This document shows positions 49,314 through 58,985 of a DNA stretch of 64,000 nt, piece after piece. This stretch comes from an uncultured Oscillospiraceae bacterium. Lineage in GTDB: Bacteria > Bacillota > Clostridia > Oscillospirales > Acutalibacteraceae. A model generated the notes under the pieces. The model was not told the DNA's origin. It saw only the letters and a program-made list of their open reading frames with translations, and ran no database searches. A program made the translations under genes and the position numbers. Position 1 is the stretch's first letter. Every line of letters begins with the position of its first letter. The stretch spans positions 85,286-149,285 of the forward strand of contig URZE01000003.1 of NCBI GenBank assembly GCA_900552265.1, read 5' to 3'.

Positions 49314-51179
49314 TTAAGCCGTTCGTTTCCACATATAGCAAACGATATACGGCTGAAGCGTACTTGTTTCGGATGTATTACCTTGTGAGTATTTCCCGTT
49401 AGGTTCAGCAGATGTTGTTGCTTTACTGTTGTAAATTGCATTGTTCACCGGGCAAGATTTGCCATCAAGATTGCGACCCCAACCGTCATATCGATTATCC
49501 GAATAAACATAAGCACCTGTACTGTTTCCGACATTTTCACCACAAGCGCCCCCATACCACCAATGCATTCCAATGCGCCAGTCATGACGATGCGCCTTAC
49601 TTCCACCCGTTTTTTCAACTGTATTAAAATTTGAATCCCCTGTATTTATTCCAACGGGGACTCTGCCTTTGCCCCAAGCAGTCCATGACCCACCAAAAAG
49701 TAAGCTTGGATTTGTTTCGGTTACGCTCATATATATTGAACCTACCGGATAAATCAAATCAAAAATAGATTTATTGTTAATAGAAAAATTTCCTGTAAGT
49801 TTAGTATCCATACTAATTTCAAAAGCATTTTCAGTTGAAACTTTTCCAATAGCCAATCCTTTGCCGCTTTGATTAAAATCCATAAGTGTATATGCTGTAG
49901 ATAAATTGTGCAAATATTCTGCAAAACTAAAAAAATCAGTAGCAACAATCTTAAAATTGTACTCCGATTCGGTGTCTATATTTTGTATTATCTGTGTGGT
50001 ATTTAGCGTATAATTCGTGCTGTCTAAATCAAGGATATTCCACTCTGTTTCTGAGATTTTCTTGTATTTAATCTGGAAAAGTTTTGTATTCCTGTTATTT
50101 ACACTTGAAATCGAAGCTGAAACTACACATTTTGCAAAATTTCCTTCATCATTTGGTGTTCCGTCTTGATTGCATCTTGAAACTGAAAAAGAATTAATCG
50201 TTGGGCTTGAATATTCTATAACGTTAAAATTTACGCTCTGAGATATCGTGCGCCCTCTACTGTCTGTAACTTTAACGTTGCAGGTATTAGAACCATTTGT
50301 TGTCAAAAAATCAGTTGTGAAATTGCTTGAGGTGTAAGAAGCGTTATTAATGCTAACAGAATACGATTTTATTGTGCTCGAATAACTCCCACTTGCTGAA
50401 ATAGCGCCTGTGATTTTAGATTTGCCCTGAACATAAGCGCCAAACTGTGAATAAATTCCTGAAACAGCCTCAGACAAATTAACAGAATTGATTGTCGGTA
50501 CAACGCTGGAAGGAACATTTACGGTTAAACTTACACTATTACAACCTATATACGTACTGCCGTTATATGTTTCAAGCCAAAGTTTTACACTTAAACTCGT
50601 GGAATTTGGAGTACTGTTAGCAAGACTCATCGGAACAGTCCAGCTTTTGCTTGTTCCGATTCCGGTACCAATAGTATTCCATCCGCCTGAGCCGATTTGA
50701 TAATATAAACTATGTGTAAAATTACTTGACGCTCTGTTTGTGCTTATTGTTACTGAATTCCCCATAGTAACAGAACTTGAACTAAGTGTTGGGTTGCTTG
50801 CTCTTGGTATTGTGGATAAAGTTTGTGAATATGATTGCTCATTACTCGTAAGAGGGGTATCCATACTTATCCAAGCCGAGCAAGTAAGCGTTTTTGTCCC
50901 GTCGCTATTATGATATATATCAAGCGTTTTGCTAAATAGATTTATACCTGAATCTGTTATTTTTTGTGAGGGAGATACGGTCGTAGAATAAGTCGTGCCA
51001 TTAATTTTACAGAAACATATGCCTGATCCATAAGTTGTGTAGCCGCTGTTCGTTCTGAAGAACCGCACCGACACTGTAACATTGGAATAGTTCCCTGAGA
51101 CGCTTTGAGAGTTTTGTGATATCGATACTGTATATTTTACATATTGATTGCTTGTTGACATATTGCCACTTGTTCCCAC
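49314..51179 (-). CDS. Phage tail-tip protein, DUF859 family
   Basis: This 621-residue protein matches the DUF859 family of siphophage minor structural proteins. The N-terminal part has KYTVSISQNSQSVSGNYSNV and the repeated Ig-like strands follow (VTISTNRASSNFTHSLYYQ, YTSSNFTTDFLTTNGSNTC). The C-terminal 140 residues have the phage tail-fibre block VGSIYMSVTETNPSLLFGG then SWTAWGKGRVPVGI and end in a Trp- and His-rich tip. It probably contacts the host surface. The start codon is GTG at 51177-51179 with AAAGGAG eight bases before it. Confidence 0.85.
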   Translation of the reverse strand: MGTSGNMSTSNQYVKYTVSISQNSQSVSGNYSNVTVSVRFFRTNSGYTTYGSGICFCKINGTTYSTTVSPSQKITDSGINLFSKTLDIYHNSDGTKTLTCSAWISMDTPLTSNEQSYSQTLSTIPRASNPTLSSSSVTMGNSVTISTNRASSNFTHSLYYQIGSGGWNTIGTGIGTSKSWTVPMSLANSTPNSTSLSVKLWLETYNGSTYIGCNSVSLTVNVPSSVVPTINSVNLSEAVSGIYSQFGAYVQGKSKITGAISASGSYSSTIKSYSVSINNASYTSSNFTTDFLTTNGSNTCNVKVTDSRGRTISQSVNFNVIEYSSPTINSFSVSRCNQDGTPNDEGNFAKCVVSASISSVNNRNTKLFQIKYKKISETEWNILDLDSTNYTLNTTQIIQNIDTESEYNFKIVATDFFSFAEYLHNLSTAYTLMDFNQSGKGLAIGKVSTENAFEISMDTKLTGNFSINNKSIFDLIYPVGSIYMSVTETNPSLLFGGSWTAWGKGRVPVGINTGDSNFNTVEKTGGSKAHRHDWRIGMHWWYGGACGENVGNSTGAYVYSDNRYDGWGRNLDGKSCPVNNAIYNSKATTSAEPNGKYSQGNTSETSTLQPYIVCYMWKRTA

Positions 51180-51219
51180 AATATCACTCCTTTCAGTCTT
51201 TCAAATGTATAGTATATAA

Positions 51220-52938
51220 TTATTTAATTTTCTTAAAAGATAGATTACCGTTTGAACGTGGATAAAAAGCAAAATTACCGAGCTGGAGTGAATTTAAAAA
51301 TTCTCCGTCGGTAATGTAAAGTTTGTTGTTTGTCATATAGGCAACTTCTATACCATTTTGCAAAAAAGAAATTTTATCATTACTAATCTTAAGCATCAAA
51401 CTGTTATTTACTTCCCCTAAAATAATATTTCCATCAATAAATCTAATGTACTTAATTATATTGTTAAACTGCTCCGCTGAATCAGCATCTAAGTTATTTA
51501 TGAGTTCAGTTAAATTTGAAAATTGATAGGTAAAATCTTCATTTGTCTGTGTAAATTGAGTAGATACATCAGTCTTATACGTTTCAAAATCAGTGATTTT
51601 AGTGTAGTTTTCAGATACTTGAGACATAATCGCCTTACTATTTTGTTCAAATGCAGAGCTGTTTTCAATAGTTTCATTTGCAATATCGGTTATACTACCG
51701 TTATTAATATATCCTCTCTCAATCTTGTCAACACGGTTTATTATGTTATCTGTGTTCTTTTTATTTTCTAAAACTTTATCCGTAAAACTAAGTGATGATT
51801 TATTAAGTTCAATCACTGTGTTTTGCGGATTTTTCATGTCTACTGATATTTTTTGTAGAAGATAAATGTTATCAATTCCATGTGGACTACTAAGACATCT
51901 AATATATTCACCAATTTTAAAAGCCCTGATTTGATCATCAGTAAGCTTTAAATCAATCGCTTTTATCCTTATCTCGTTTTTAAATTTAATACTATCCGCA
52001 AGATAAGAAAGAGCTTTAGATTGCAGGTTTTCTGCGATTTTAACATCTTCAAATTTAATAACTTCATAAATAACGCCATAGTTTGCCGCAAGCGTGGTAT
52101 TTAAAATATGATCTCCTGTTTTTATGATGCCGGAAGAAAGCTCGCCGTCAGGTAAACTTTCAATAGTCAAATATTTGTCTGTTTGATTACCATTATCATC
52201 TTCAATTCTTACTCCAAGTGGGATAATTCCTGTTTTAATGTCTGCACCGTTTATTTCCTCAGTTAAATCAAGAAGATTTGAGCCAAATTCTATGTTTTGC
52301 GTACAAACTAATTTATTCCCATTTTTAGTACTATCAGATGTAAAATCTTCAATATAATCAAGAACATTTTCGCCATCAATTTCTTTTAAAATTAAATATC
52401 CACCATAAATTCTCAAAAGCCTTGAATTTACAACTTCCCAAGAACTCAGATATTCAATGCTTGAACGTGATAAATAGTTATTTGCATCAGTAACAGTTAC
52501 GTTTCCGAGCTGTATTTTCTGGAAATCTTTAGCTTGAGAATTATGGCAAGATAAAATCCAATTCAAAAAATATTCAACTACATTATTATGATTATAATCT
52601 AAGTTTGAAAACTGCTCATCATTAGGGAAATCAAATGGACGGATGACAGTATCAAGTAAAAAAGCAAGAACACTTTCACAAACAATCTTTTTTTCATTAT
52701 GAAAACCAAGCTCTGAATTAATCACTCGACCTTTAAAAATCAGATTGTCATTACGATGTACACGAACTACCGAGCTTAATTTTGATATGTTATTAAAATA
52801 CGGATGATTTGGATAAATCGTAAATGTTAGTTCATCAATCATATTTAATTCTTGCTTTAAAACAGGATTCCCAAGCTGAAATTCATTCAATTCTGAATCG
52901 TATAAAATGTAGTCGTCACAAAATATTTTATACTGCAT
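51220..52938 (-). CDS. Phage tail protein, prophage endopeptidase-tail family
   Basis: This 572-residue protein matches the tail-associated proteins of siphophages that follow the distal tail gene. The N-terminal part has FTIYPNHPYFNNISKLSSVV, VRVHRNDNLIFKGRV and the KIVCESVLAFLLDTVIRPF segment typical of the family; the C-terminal third is coiled coil and then strand-rich (KISNDKISFLQNGIEVAYM). It forms part of the tail tip. It overlaps the distal tail gene by one base. Confidence 0.85.
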   Translation of the reverse strand: MQYKIFCDDYILYDSELNEFQLGNPVLKQELNMIDELTFTIYPNHPYFNNISKLSSVVRVHRNDNLIFKGRVINSELGFHNEKKIVCESVLAFLLDTVIRPFDFPNDEQFSNLDYNHNNVVEYFLNWILSCHNSQAKDFQKIQLGNVTVTDANNYLSRSSIEYLSSWEVVNSRLLRIYGGYLILKEIDGENVLDYIEDFTSDSTKNGNKLVCTQNIEFGSNLLDLTEEINGADIKTGIIPLGVRIEDDNGNQTDKYLTIESLPDGELSSGIIKTGDHILNTTLAANYGVIYEVIKFEDVKIAENLQSKALSYLADSIKFKNEIRIKAIDLKLTDDQIRAFKIGEYIRCLSSPHGIDNIYLLQKISVDMKNPQNTVIELNKSSLSFTDKVLENKKNTDNIINRVDKIERGYINNGSITDIANETIENSSAFEQNSKAIMSQVSENYTKITDFETYKTDVSTQFTQTNEDFTYQFSNLTELINNLDADSAEQFNNIIKYIRFIDGNIILGEVNNSLMLKISNDKISFLQNGIEVAYMTNNKLYITDGEFLNSLQLGNFAFYPRSNGNLSFKKIK

Positions 52939-53567
52939 TAAATTTCGCCCTCCTGAAATATGATGGTAGCGTTACCGCTTGAATTTAAAGTATTTACGCC
53001 GCTTTTGAGTTTAATAGCTCGGAGGTGCGTTCCTGCGCTATAAACTTTTGAATTTATCGTAATTTCTCCTTCATTTATTAGGTCTGCATAAACCGTCATT
53101 CTTGAGTTATTTACTGTATTTGTGCCTTCGATTAAATTGAAAGTAGTAATATTTTGCTTGTATTTAAAAGGTTCACAATCGCAAGAAATAACTATTTTAC
53201 CGAGTCTTTGACTAGAATTATACTCATCAATTTGGCACCTACCGATATAGTAAAAATTCGGATCAGACCAAGTAGTAATTTTCATTTTCTGACCGTGTAA
53301 AAAATAAGAAATATTTATCATTTTAGCTTGCCAGTCAGTTATTTTATCAATTGACTCAAAAGTAAACTTTAGTGTTCTATTTTCATATTTCATTTCACCA
53401 AAACATTCGGATAAATCAAGATTTCCGTCCATGCCTTCAATGTTTACTGTGTAAGTTTTAGGTGAGGGGAGTCCGATATTTTGTTCAGTTAAAATCACTC
53501 CAAAATCGGTATAGCTGTGCTTTGAAATATTTGTATTTATTGAAGTAAAAGTAACTCCATTAATCAT
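52938..53567 (-). CDS. Phage distal tail protein (Dit)
   Basis: This 209-residue protein has the Dit features NISKHSYTDFGVILTEQN, the IEGMDGNLDLSECFG strand and the GRCQIDEYNSSQRLGKIVIS block. Dit forms the hexameric hub that joins tail tube to tip. It is coupled by single-base stop/start overlaps to the tape measure and to the tail endopeptidase gene. Confidence 0.85.
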   Translation of the reverse strand: MINGVTFTSINTNISKHSYTDFGVILTEQNIGLPSPKTYTVNIEGMDGNLDLSECFGEMKYENRTLKFTFESIDKITDWQAKMINISYFLHGQKMKITTWSDPNFYYIGRCQIDEYNSSQRLGKIVISCDCEPFKYKQNITTFNLIEGTNTVNNSRMTVYADLINEGEITINSKVYSAGTHLRAIKLKSGVNTLNSSGNATIIFQEGEI

Positions 53568-56500
53568 TATCTTCCACGCTCCCGGTTCATTTCAATTTTT
53601 GCAAGTTCTCGATTTATTGGTGGCGTTAATTCGCCGACTAAAACTCCGGTATCTAAGCAAAGCTGTCTGTTTTGAAGTTCAGGAATGTAGTATTCAAGAA
53701 GTGACAAAATAGAATCTAATTTTAATAAGACATTATCGCTGTTTAATCCTGATCCGGAAATAGAACTATATGGTAACAACGATGTATTTCCATTTATTGA
53801 CATATCGAAATCAGTATTAATAGCTTTTTGCATTTCTTTTTGAACATCGTTCATGGTGTTTGTAAAGCCTTTGCCAATACCGAGTGCCATGTTTTTGCCA
53901 ACTTGTTCTTCAAACACTTTTGACGGAGAATGAATGCCAAGTGCAGATTTCATGCCGTCGAGTATTCCTCTTGCAAATTCTTTAACTTTGCTCGTTATCC
54001 AAGAAATAGAATTAGATATTCCGTTCCAAATGCCTTGTACAATATTTTTGCCTATAGACACCATTTGCCCCGGAATTTCTTTAATTTTATTAACTACAGC
54101 GTTAAATAGATCTATCGCAGCTTGGCGTCCTCTTGAAACCATATCAGAACCCCAAGACGTAATCTTTTGTATTGTACTTGAAAGCCAATTTGCTATTTGA
54201 CTCGGCAAGTTCTTTATTATATTTATCACATTATTCAAAAATTCACTTGTCTTTGTTGTTGCTATGTTTACTGAATTTGTAAAGAATTCTGAAATTTTGT
54301 TCATTGTATTTTGTAGCCATGTATTGATTTTATCTGGCAATTCTGAGAAAAACTTTACTACGTTTGTCATAAATTCGGTTGTTTTTGTAATTCCTGTGTT
54401 TACCATCTTTTCAAAAAATTCCGAGATTTTTGATATAGTTTCTAAAAGCCAAGTTTGAATTTTACCCGGCAGTTCTGAAAAAAATGTTACGACTTTAGAT
54501 ATAAATTCAGGAACAGTAACTGTTGCGAGGTTCCACAAATCAGCACCAAACTTTATTATATGTCCAATTATTTGGCCTATTAAAAATCCTAAGTTATACG
54601 GTAACATTTTAAACCAATCAATAATATTCTCAATAAATGAAGGTATGGTTTCTGTAAAAAATGAAACAATACTATTCCAACTGTTAATAAAGAAATTCTT
54701 TATATTCTCCATTGAATTTTCAATAAACAAGCTGATTTTATTTCCCATATTTTCAAACCAATTTAGCATTGGCTCAATAGCAGATGTGATGTTATCCCAA
54801 ATACCACTTAGCCAAGCAGAAATTTGCGGCCAAAAGTTGGTTAAAGTTTTAATTAGCGCTATTGGCCAAGATGTGATCCAAAGAAGAATATCTTGCCAAT
54901 GCTCGCTTAAAAACGCCGTTATTTTTCCCCAAATATCACTGCACCATGATGAAATTCCTGTCCATAAATCGCTGAAAAATTTTGAAATTTGCGGCCAGAA
55001 GGCGACAAGTAATCCTGCAAGAGCTACTCCTAATGCTACAGGCCAAGTAAGAATAGCGCTTGAAACCATCGCCATAACTGCTCCGACAGCCGCAGAAAGT
55101 GGTGGCCCTAAAGCGATAATTGCGCTTGCAATAACTAAACCCCAACCTGCAATTTGGCCTGCAAAAGGCTCTATTGCTGCCCATAAACCTTCAGCGATCG
55201 CGCTGATAATTTGCCCGCCAAGTTCAATAAAGGCGGGCATTTGTTTCCCGATTTCTGTAATTAAAGTTTTAACGCTTTCTTTGAATTTTTCTATTTCGTC
55301 TGATAAATCATCGTCGCCTGATAAAATGGATTCAACTAACTTTCCAAAAGAATTGCCTGCATCTGAAGCCCTGTTTCCGATTTCACTGAGCATTGGAGCA
55401 AAAGATAGCTTTATTTCATTGGCTACTGCTCCAATCCTTGTTTGGGTTTCTTCAAGTGTTGCAGATAACTGCGCCATTTTGCCTGCATCTGTTTGGCCTA
55501 AAGCTTCGTTCATACCTCCAACTGATGACGTTATCACTTCTGTTAAAACAGCACATCTTTGTTCTTCAGTTCCGTATTTTAGAATTTTCTCTTGAGCTTC
55601 ATCGAACTTATATCCGTATCTCGATAACGCTCCGGTTTGGCCGTCCATAACTTTTCCAAGCATTGTTGCGATGTTTGCAGCCGATTCTTGAGAAGCGTTA
55701 ATTCCGTATTGCTGGGCAATCATGTCGTTCATTACGGGAATTAGTTTTTCAAGTGTTTCTTTTTTGGTTAGATATGTAGATAATTCTTGAGCTCCGCCAA
55801 GCTGAGTTGTTTTAGAAACTACGCCGAGTTTTTCTTGTTTAGAGATAAGCGCCTCAATACTTTCAGCATCTTCGAACCTTGCGTTCATAGTGTTTTGCAT
55901 AACTTGTAGGAGCTTTTGGCGGTTTTCGGTTTCTCTGTTTGAAAGTTCTATTCCTCTTTTTACATAAGAAACGATAGAATCTTTTAGCTTTTTAAAGCCA
56001 TCAACAATTTTCTTAATTCCGTTTTGAATTAAATCCGAAGCCAAATTAGCTTTTAAAACTTCGCCGAAAATATTAGTCTTTTTAGAAGTATCATCCATCT
56101 CATTTCCAAGCTCATTTGTTGCTTTTTCTGCTTCATTTAGCTTATTTTTGTTTTCATTAATGTCGCTGTTTAGATTTTTAATTTGCCCTGCAAGATTTTT
56201 AGCTTCTGACGAATTCTTACCTTGCCCTAAAACTACGTTTTTATACTCAGTTTCTAATAACCTAAGCTCATTTTCTTGATTAGAAATTTCACTTGTTAAT
56301 TTTTCAAGCGGAGTATTTGTTTCATCAATTTTGGATTTGTATTCCGATAAAGTGTTTTCCATCTTATTAAGATCTGCTTCAGCGTTATTAAGTTTCTCAG
56401 CCCAAGCCTGAGTGCGCCTGTCGTTTTCTCCAAAAGATTCTGTAGAATTTTTAAGGGCACCTTTTAGAAGTTCTATTTTTTCTTTCTGAAGCGTGATTTG

Positions 56501-56683
56501 CTTGCTTAAAACCTCACTTTTTGATGATAAAGAACCCATGGAATTTTCTTGTTTTGAAAATTCAGAAACAACTAAGTTCATTTCACTTTTAAGAAGCTTA
56601 AAAGAGTTATTTATATCTCTAATTGAATTTTTAAATTCTTTTTCGCCTTCAATTCCGATCTTTAAGCCAAATTTATCCGACAT
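53567..56683 (-). CDS. Phage tail tape measure protein
   Basis: This 1038-residue protein sets the tail length. The N-terminal 200 residues are coiled coil (SSKSEVLSKQITLQKEKIEL). The middle has a TMP-type core with hydrophobic membrane-like stretches (AGWGLVIASAIIALGPPLSA, LTWPVALGVALAGLLVAFW). Then come repeated Trp-rich turns of the type FWPQISKFFSDLWTGISSW and three related modules with FFSELPGKI, FFSELPDKI and IIKNLPSQI. The C-terminal part includes GIHSPSKVFEEQVGKNMALG, a well-known tape-measure motif. Confidence 0.95.
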   Translation of the reverse strand: MSDKFGLKIGIEGEKEFKNSIRDINNSFKLLKSEMNLVVSEFSKQENSMGSLSSKSEVLSKQITLQKEKIELLKGALKNSTESFGENDRRTQAWAEKLNNAEADLNKMENTLSEYKSKIDETNTPLEKLTSEISNQENELRLLETEYKNVVLGQGKNSSEAKNLAGQIKNLNSDINENKNKLNEAEKATNELGNEMDDTSKKTNIFGEVLKANLASDLIQNGIKKIVDGFKKLKDSIVSYVKRGIELSNRETENRQKLLQVMQNTMNARFEDAESIEALISKQEKLGVVSKTTQLGGAQELSTYLTKKETLEKLIPVMNDMIAQQYGINASQESAANIATMLGKVMDGQTGALSRYGYKFDEAQEKILKYGTEEQRCAVLTEVITSSVGGMNEALGQTDAGKMAQLSATLEETQTRIGAVANEIKLSFAPMLSEIGNRASDAGNSFGKLVESILSGDDDLSDEIEKFKESVKTLITEIGKQMPAFIELGGQIISAIAEGLWAAIEPFAGQIAGWGLVIASAIIALGPPLSAAVGAVMAMVSSAILTWPVALGVALAGLLVAFWPQISKFFSDLWTGISSWCSDIWGKITAFLSEHWQDILLWITSWPIALIKTLTNFWPQISAWLSGIWDNITSAIEPMLNWFENMGNKISLFIENSMENIKNFFINSWNSIVSFFTETIPSFIENIIDWFKMLPYNLGFLIGQIIGHIIKFGADLWNLATVTVPEFISKVVTFFSELPGKIQTWLLETISKISEFFEKMVNTGITKTTEFMTNVVKFFSELPDKINTWLQNTMNKISEFFTNSVNIATTKTSEFLNNVINIIKNLPSQIANWLSSTIQKITSWGSDMVSRGRQAAIDLFNAVVNKIKEIPGQMVSIGKNIVQGIWNGISNSISWITSKVKEFARGILDGMKSALGIHSPSKVFEEQVGKNMALGIGKGFTNTMNDVQKEMQKAINTDFDMSINGNTSLLPYSSISGSGLNSDNVLLKLDSILSLLEYYIPELQNRQLCLDTGVLVGELTPPINRELAKIEMNRERGR

Positions 56684-56725
56684 TTCCTCACCTCCAAAAT
56701 AAAAGATATATCATGTATTTCGATA

Positions 56726-57418
56726 TTATAAATCTAAGCCATATACATTTTTCCAAGCCTCTATAGGGTAACTGTTTACACTTCCGTAATTTGCATCAAA
56801 AGCTTTGTTCCAGCCAAGTCCTGCATCTTGACAATATTTTTTTAGGTTTCTCCAATTGTATTTTCTGCCTGTAAGTTTTTCTACTTTTTTAACAGTTGCA
56901 AAAGACATTTCGAGGTCTAGCGCCACTTGTAACTTTTTTACTTCTTTTGATTTCTGGCTTGCGGTATTCATAGCTGTAGCTTCTCTTTTGTTTCCAATCC
57001 AAGCTTTTATTTTTTCAAGTTCTTCAATTTGTTCTTGTTGTTTGTACGCAAGAAAAAGTGCTTCTTTAAATGATTTAGGAGCTTTTGTATATGATCCGGT
57101 TTTTCGTATTTCAGGTAAAACCTTACTTGTTACCCAACGTTTAAATTTTTTAGCTTTTGGAAGTTTGCTGGATAAAATCAAACTGTAAAGTCCACTTTCA
57201 TTTATTAATACAGGATTTTGGTTTCTTCCGATGGAGTCACGAATCGTTACCCCATCTGTTTTATCGTCTTCATCAACATGATCAATAACTGCTTTGCGAG
57301 GATTTGTATATCCTAAAATCTCCGCAACATCTTTCCCAACAAAATACGGATCTCCATTTATAGTTACTGTTCGGATTTCTCCAAAATCATTATTTTTAAA
57401 TATTTTAAGTTCATTCAT
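56726..57418 (-). CDS. Bro-N family antirepressor in the tail module
   Basis: This 230-residue protein has a BRO-N domain at residues 1-110 (ELKIFKNNDFGEIRTVTING, then FVGKDVAEILGYTNPRKAV, LINESGLYSLILSSKLPKAK, KRWVTSKVLPEIRKTGSY). A charged helical C-terminal part ends in YNWRNLKKYCQDAGLGWNKA. BRO and antirepressor proteins normally act in the lysogeny region. Here the gene lies between the tail chaperones and the tape measure, with its own GGAGG eight bases before the ATG at 57418. It may be a moron (an added gene). Confidence 0.85.
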   Translation of the reverse strand: MNELKIFKNNDFGEIRTVTINGDPYFVGKDVAEILGYTNPRKAVIDHVDEDDKTDGVTIRDSIGRNQNPVLINESGLYSLILSSKLPKAKKFKRWVTSKVLPEIRKTGSYTKAPKSFKEALFLAYKQQEQIEELEKIKAWIGNKREATAMNTASQKSKEVKKLQVALDLEMSFATVKKVEKLTGRKYNWRNLKKYCQDAGLGWNKAFDANYGSVNSYPIEAWKNVYGLDL

Positions 57419-57447
57419 TAAAAATACCTCCACTAAAACTAATTTTT

Positions 57448-58022
57448 TTAAATTCCCGAAGGAATAACTTCATCAATATATCTTTTAATTTTAGGTTTAG
57501 AAATGCCATGATATTGTCTATGGCATTCCCATAAATCAAGGATTAAACCTATAGGCATAAGCCAAAACTCATCAAAAGTTAAATTAAGATGAACTTTAGC
57601 AATATACATAAGCCGAGTAAAGAATTCGTCTTCATTTACTCGGCTGCTTTGTTTTTTGAATTTGTATTTTCACTTTCAATATTTCTGTTTTTTCCTTTAG
57701 CCATAGCCTCGATTATTGCTTCTTTGTAATTTGTTAATTGTAAGGGAGTAGTTAAAAGTTCAAGTTCTTCTTCGGTTAAAAGTTCTTTTTTGTTTTTGGG
57801 ATTTTTAAAGTTGTGAATAAGTAAACTTTGATTTGCAAGAAGAGTTAAAAGCCAAATGATTTCACTAATTGCCATTTCAAAGTTTTCAGATTTCATCAAT
57901 TTATCGCCTAAATTTTCAAGACCGCCGTACCGTTTAGCTATTTCCTTTGTAGCTCGTGTAGTCAAAATCAGGTCGTATTCTTTTTCTCCTATTTTAACAG
58001 ACGTACTTCTGTCTGAAATCAT
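57448..58022 (-). CDS. Tail assembly chaperone fusion product made by -1 frameshift (gpGT type)
   Basis: The shorter chaperone (58022 to 57636) carries near its end the heptamer A AAA AAC in the zero frame (57651-57657, read on the minus strand). A -1 slip there passes the TAA at 57636 and enters an open frame that ends with TAA at 57448-57450. The added 67 residues include VNEDEFFTRLMYIAKVHLNL, TFDEFWLMPIGLILDLWECH and a basic end. This matches the G/GT pattern kept in long-tailed phages, in which a small part of ribosomes make a longer chaperone needed for tape-measure assembly. The total would be about 191 residues. The extension is too short and lacks a start of its own, so it is easily missed. 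Confidence 0.75.
57636..58022 (-). CDS. Tail assembly chaperone (gpG type)
   Basis: This 128-residue protein is the un-shifted chaperone. It begins with a strand-rich part (STSVKIGEKEYDLILTTRAT) and is otherwise helical, with LLTTPLQLTNYKEAIIEAMA and a charged end (GKNRNIESENTNSKNKAAE). It follows the major tail gene by six bases and lies before the tape measure, the usual place of this family. Confidence 0.8.
   Translation of the reverse strand: MISDRSTSVKIGEKEYDLILTTRATKEIAKRYGGLENLGDKLMKSENFEMAISEIIWLLTLLANQSLLIHNFKNPKNKKELLTEEELELLTTPLQLTNYKEAIIEAMAKGKNRNIESENTNSKNKAAE
57651..57657 (-). other. Programmed -1 frameshift slippery site
   Basis: The minus-strand heptamer A AAA AAC in the zero frame is a classic X XXY YYZ slippery site, 12 bases before the zero-frame stop codon. 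Confidence 0.75.
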
Positions 58023-58028
58023 AAAAAA

Positions 58029-58634
58029 TCACTCCTCGCCATCAGATTCAGAACTTGTAAAGCTTGGTTCATACACTTCAGTAAACCAAGTGGAGATTAT
58101 ATTACTCGGTACTGAACTGTCATCTTCATTTACTTCGCTTTTCCAAGGATGATTATTAAGGGTATCAACTTTATTTCTTCTCATTACAGTTCCTTCAATT
58201 GTTGGGGTAGAAAAAGTTATTGAATCGCCTTTAGTTTGTAAGCTTGCTCCGGGTATTCCAAATTTTACTCTGTAAAGCCAGTAGTATCTGTATTTACCAT
58301 TTGATTTTTTAGCTCTAAATCCAATAGCTACAGGGCTGCAAGCATCATCGCTTGTAGATATTATTACATGATTATCATCTATTTTTGCACCTGTTAAATC
58401 TTGAGCCGCAGTTATGCCTATATCATCAATTCCAAGAGAAATTGTACCTGATTTAAATTCTTTAACTATTTCCGAAGCTCCATCATCGGCGTAAAGAGTA
58501 GCTTCTGCAAGTTCAACCGAAATCTCTGCAGTCATAGCTTTAGCAAGTTTGATTGGTGATGAATATGTTTCATCTCCGTTTTCATCTTCTGTTATTTTCG
58601 CATAAAACAGCGAATCGAGTCCTATTGTTGACAA
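58029..58634 (-). CDS. Phage major tail protein
   Basis: This 201-residue protein is the major tail tube protein. The start STIGLDSLFYAKITEDENGD and the internal ATLYADDGASEIVKEFKSG, SLGIDDIG and GFRAKKSNGKYRYYWLYRV motifs are those of the phi13-type major tail family. AGGAGG lies upstream of the ATG. It follows the tail-completion gene by 15 bases. Confidence 0.88.
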   Translation of the reverse strand: MSTIGLDSLFYAKITEDENGDETYSSPIKLAKAMTAEISVELAEATLYADDGASEIVKEFKSGTISLGIDDIGITAAQDLTGAKIDDNHVIISTSDDACSPVAIGFRAKKSNGKYRYYWLYRVKFGIPGASLQTKGDSITFSTPTIEGTVMRRNKVDTLNNHPWKSEVNEDDSSVPSNIISTWFTEVYEPSFTSSESDGEE

Positions 58635-58649
58635 AAAAATTCCTCCTAA

Positions 58650-58985
58650 TTAAATTATGTATTGTTTTTGAGTATCAATTGAATAATGGTGGTATCCGGT
58701 ATCATTTTCGTGACCGATATACCGCCTTTGTGTAATAGTAAAATCAGACCCCAAAAGTAAATTTGTGATCTGATTTTTTCTTTTTATGTAATTTGATTTT
58801 GTAAAAAGTGAAATTCTGACTTCTGATATTTCAAATTGTGGTAAATTATCTGCAAAATAGTCAAGTTCGTCAGTTATTGGCGTTAAAACAAGATATTCAT
58901 CAGGTGGAGTGCTGCTAAAAACGCCTGTTTCTACCTGAATTTCAAGCGAAGATAGTATTTCTTTTAGTTCAGATAAAATGCTCAT
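58650..58985 (-). CDS. Phage tail-completion (tail terminator) protein
   Basis: This 111-residue protein lies where siphophages encode the tail terminator, between the HK97 gp10-like and major tail genes. It has a helical start (SILSELKEILSSLEIQVETG), the strand YLVLTPITDELDYFADN and the segment EVRISLFTKSNYIKRKNQ. These features fit that group, but the call rests mainly on position. It overlaps the gp10-like gene by four bases. Confidence 0.7.
   Translation of the reverse strand: MSILSELKEILSSLEIQVETGVFSSTPPDEYLVLTPITDELDYFADNLPQFEISEVRISLFTKSNYIKRKNQITNLLLGSDFTITQRRYIGHENDTGYHHYSIDTQKQYII

Noticed and set aside
54645..55595. 316-codon plus-strand open frame opposite the tape measure gene
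   Set aside because: It lies wholly antisense to a well-supported gene, has no ribosome site and reads as low-quality protein; it is a shadow frame.
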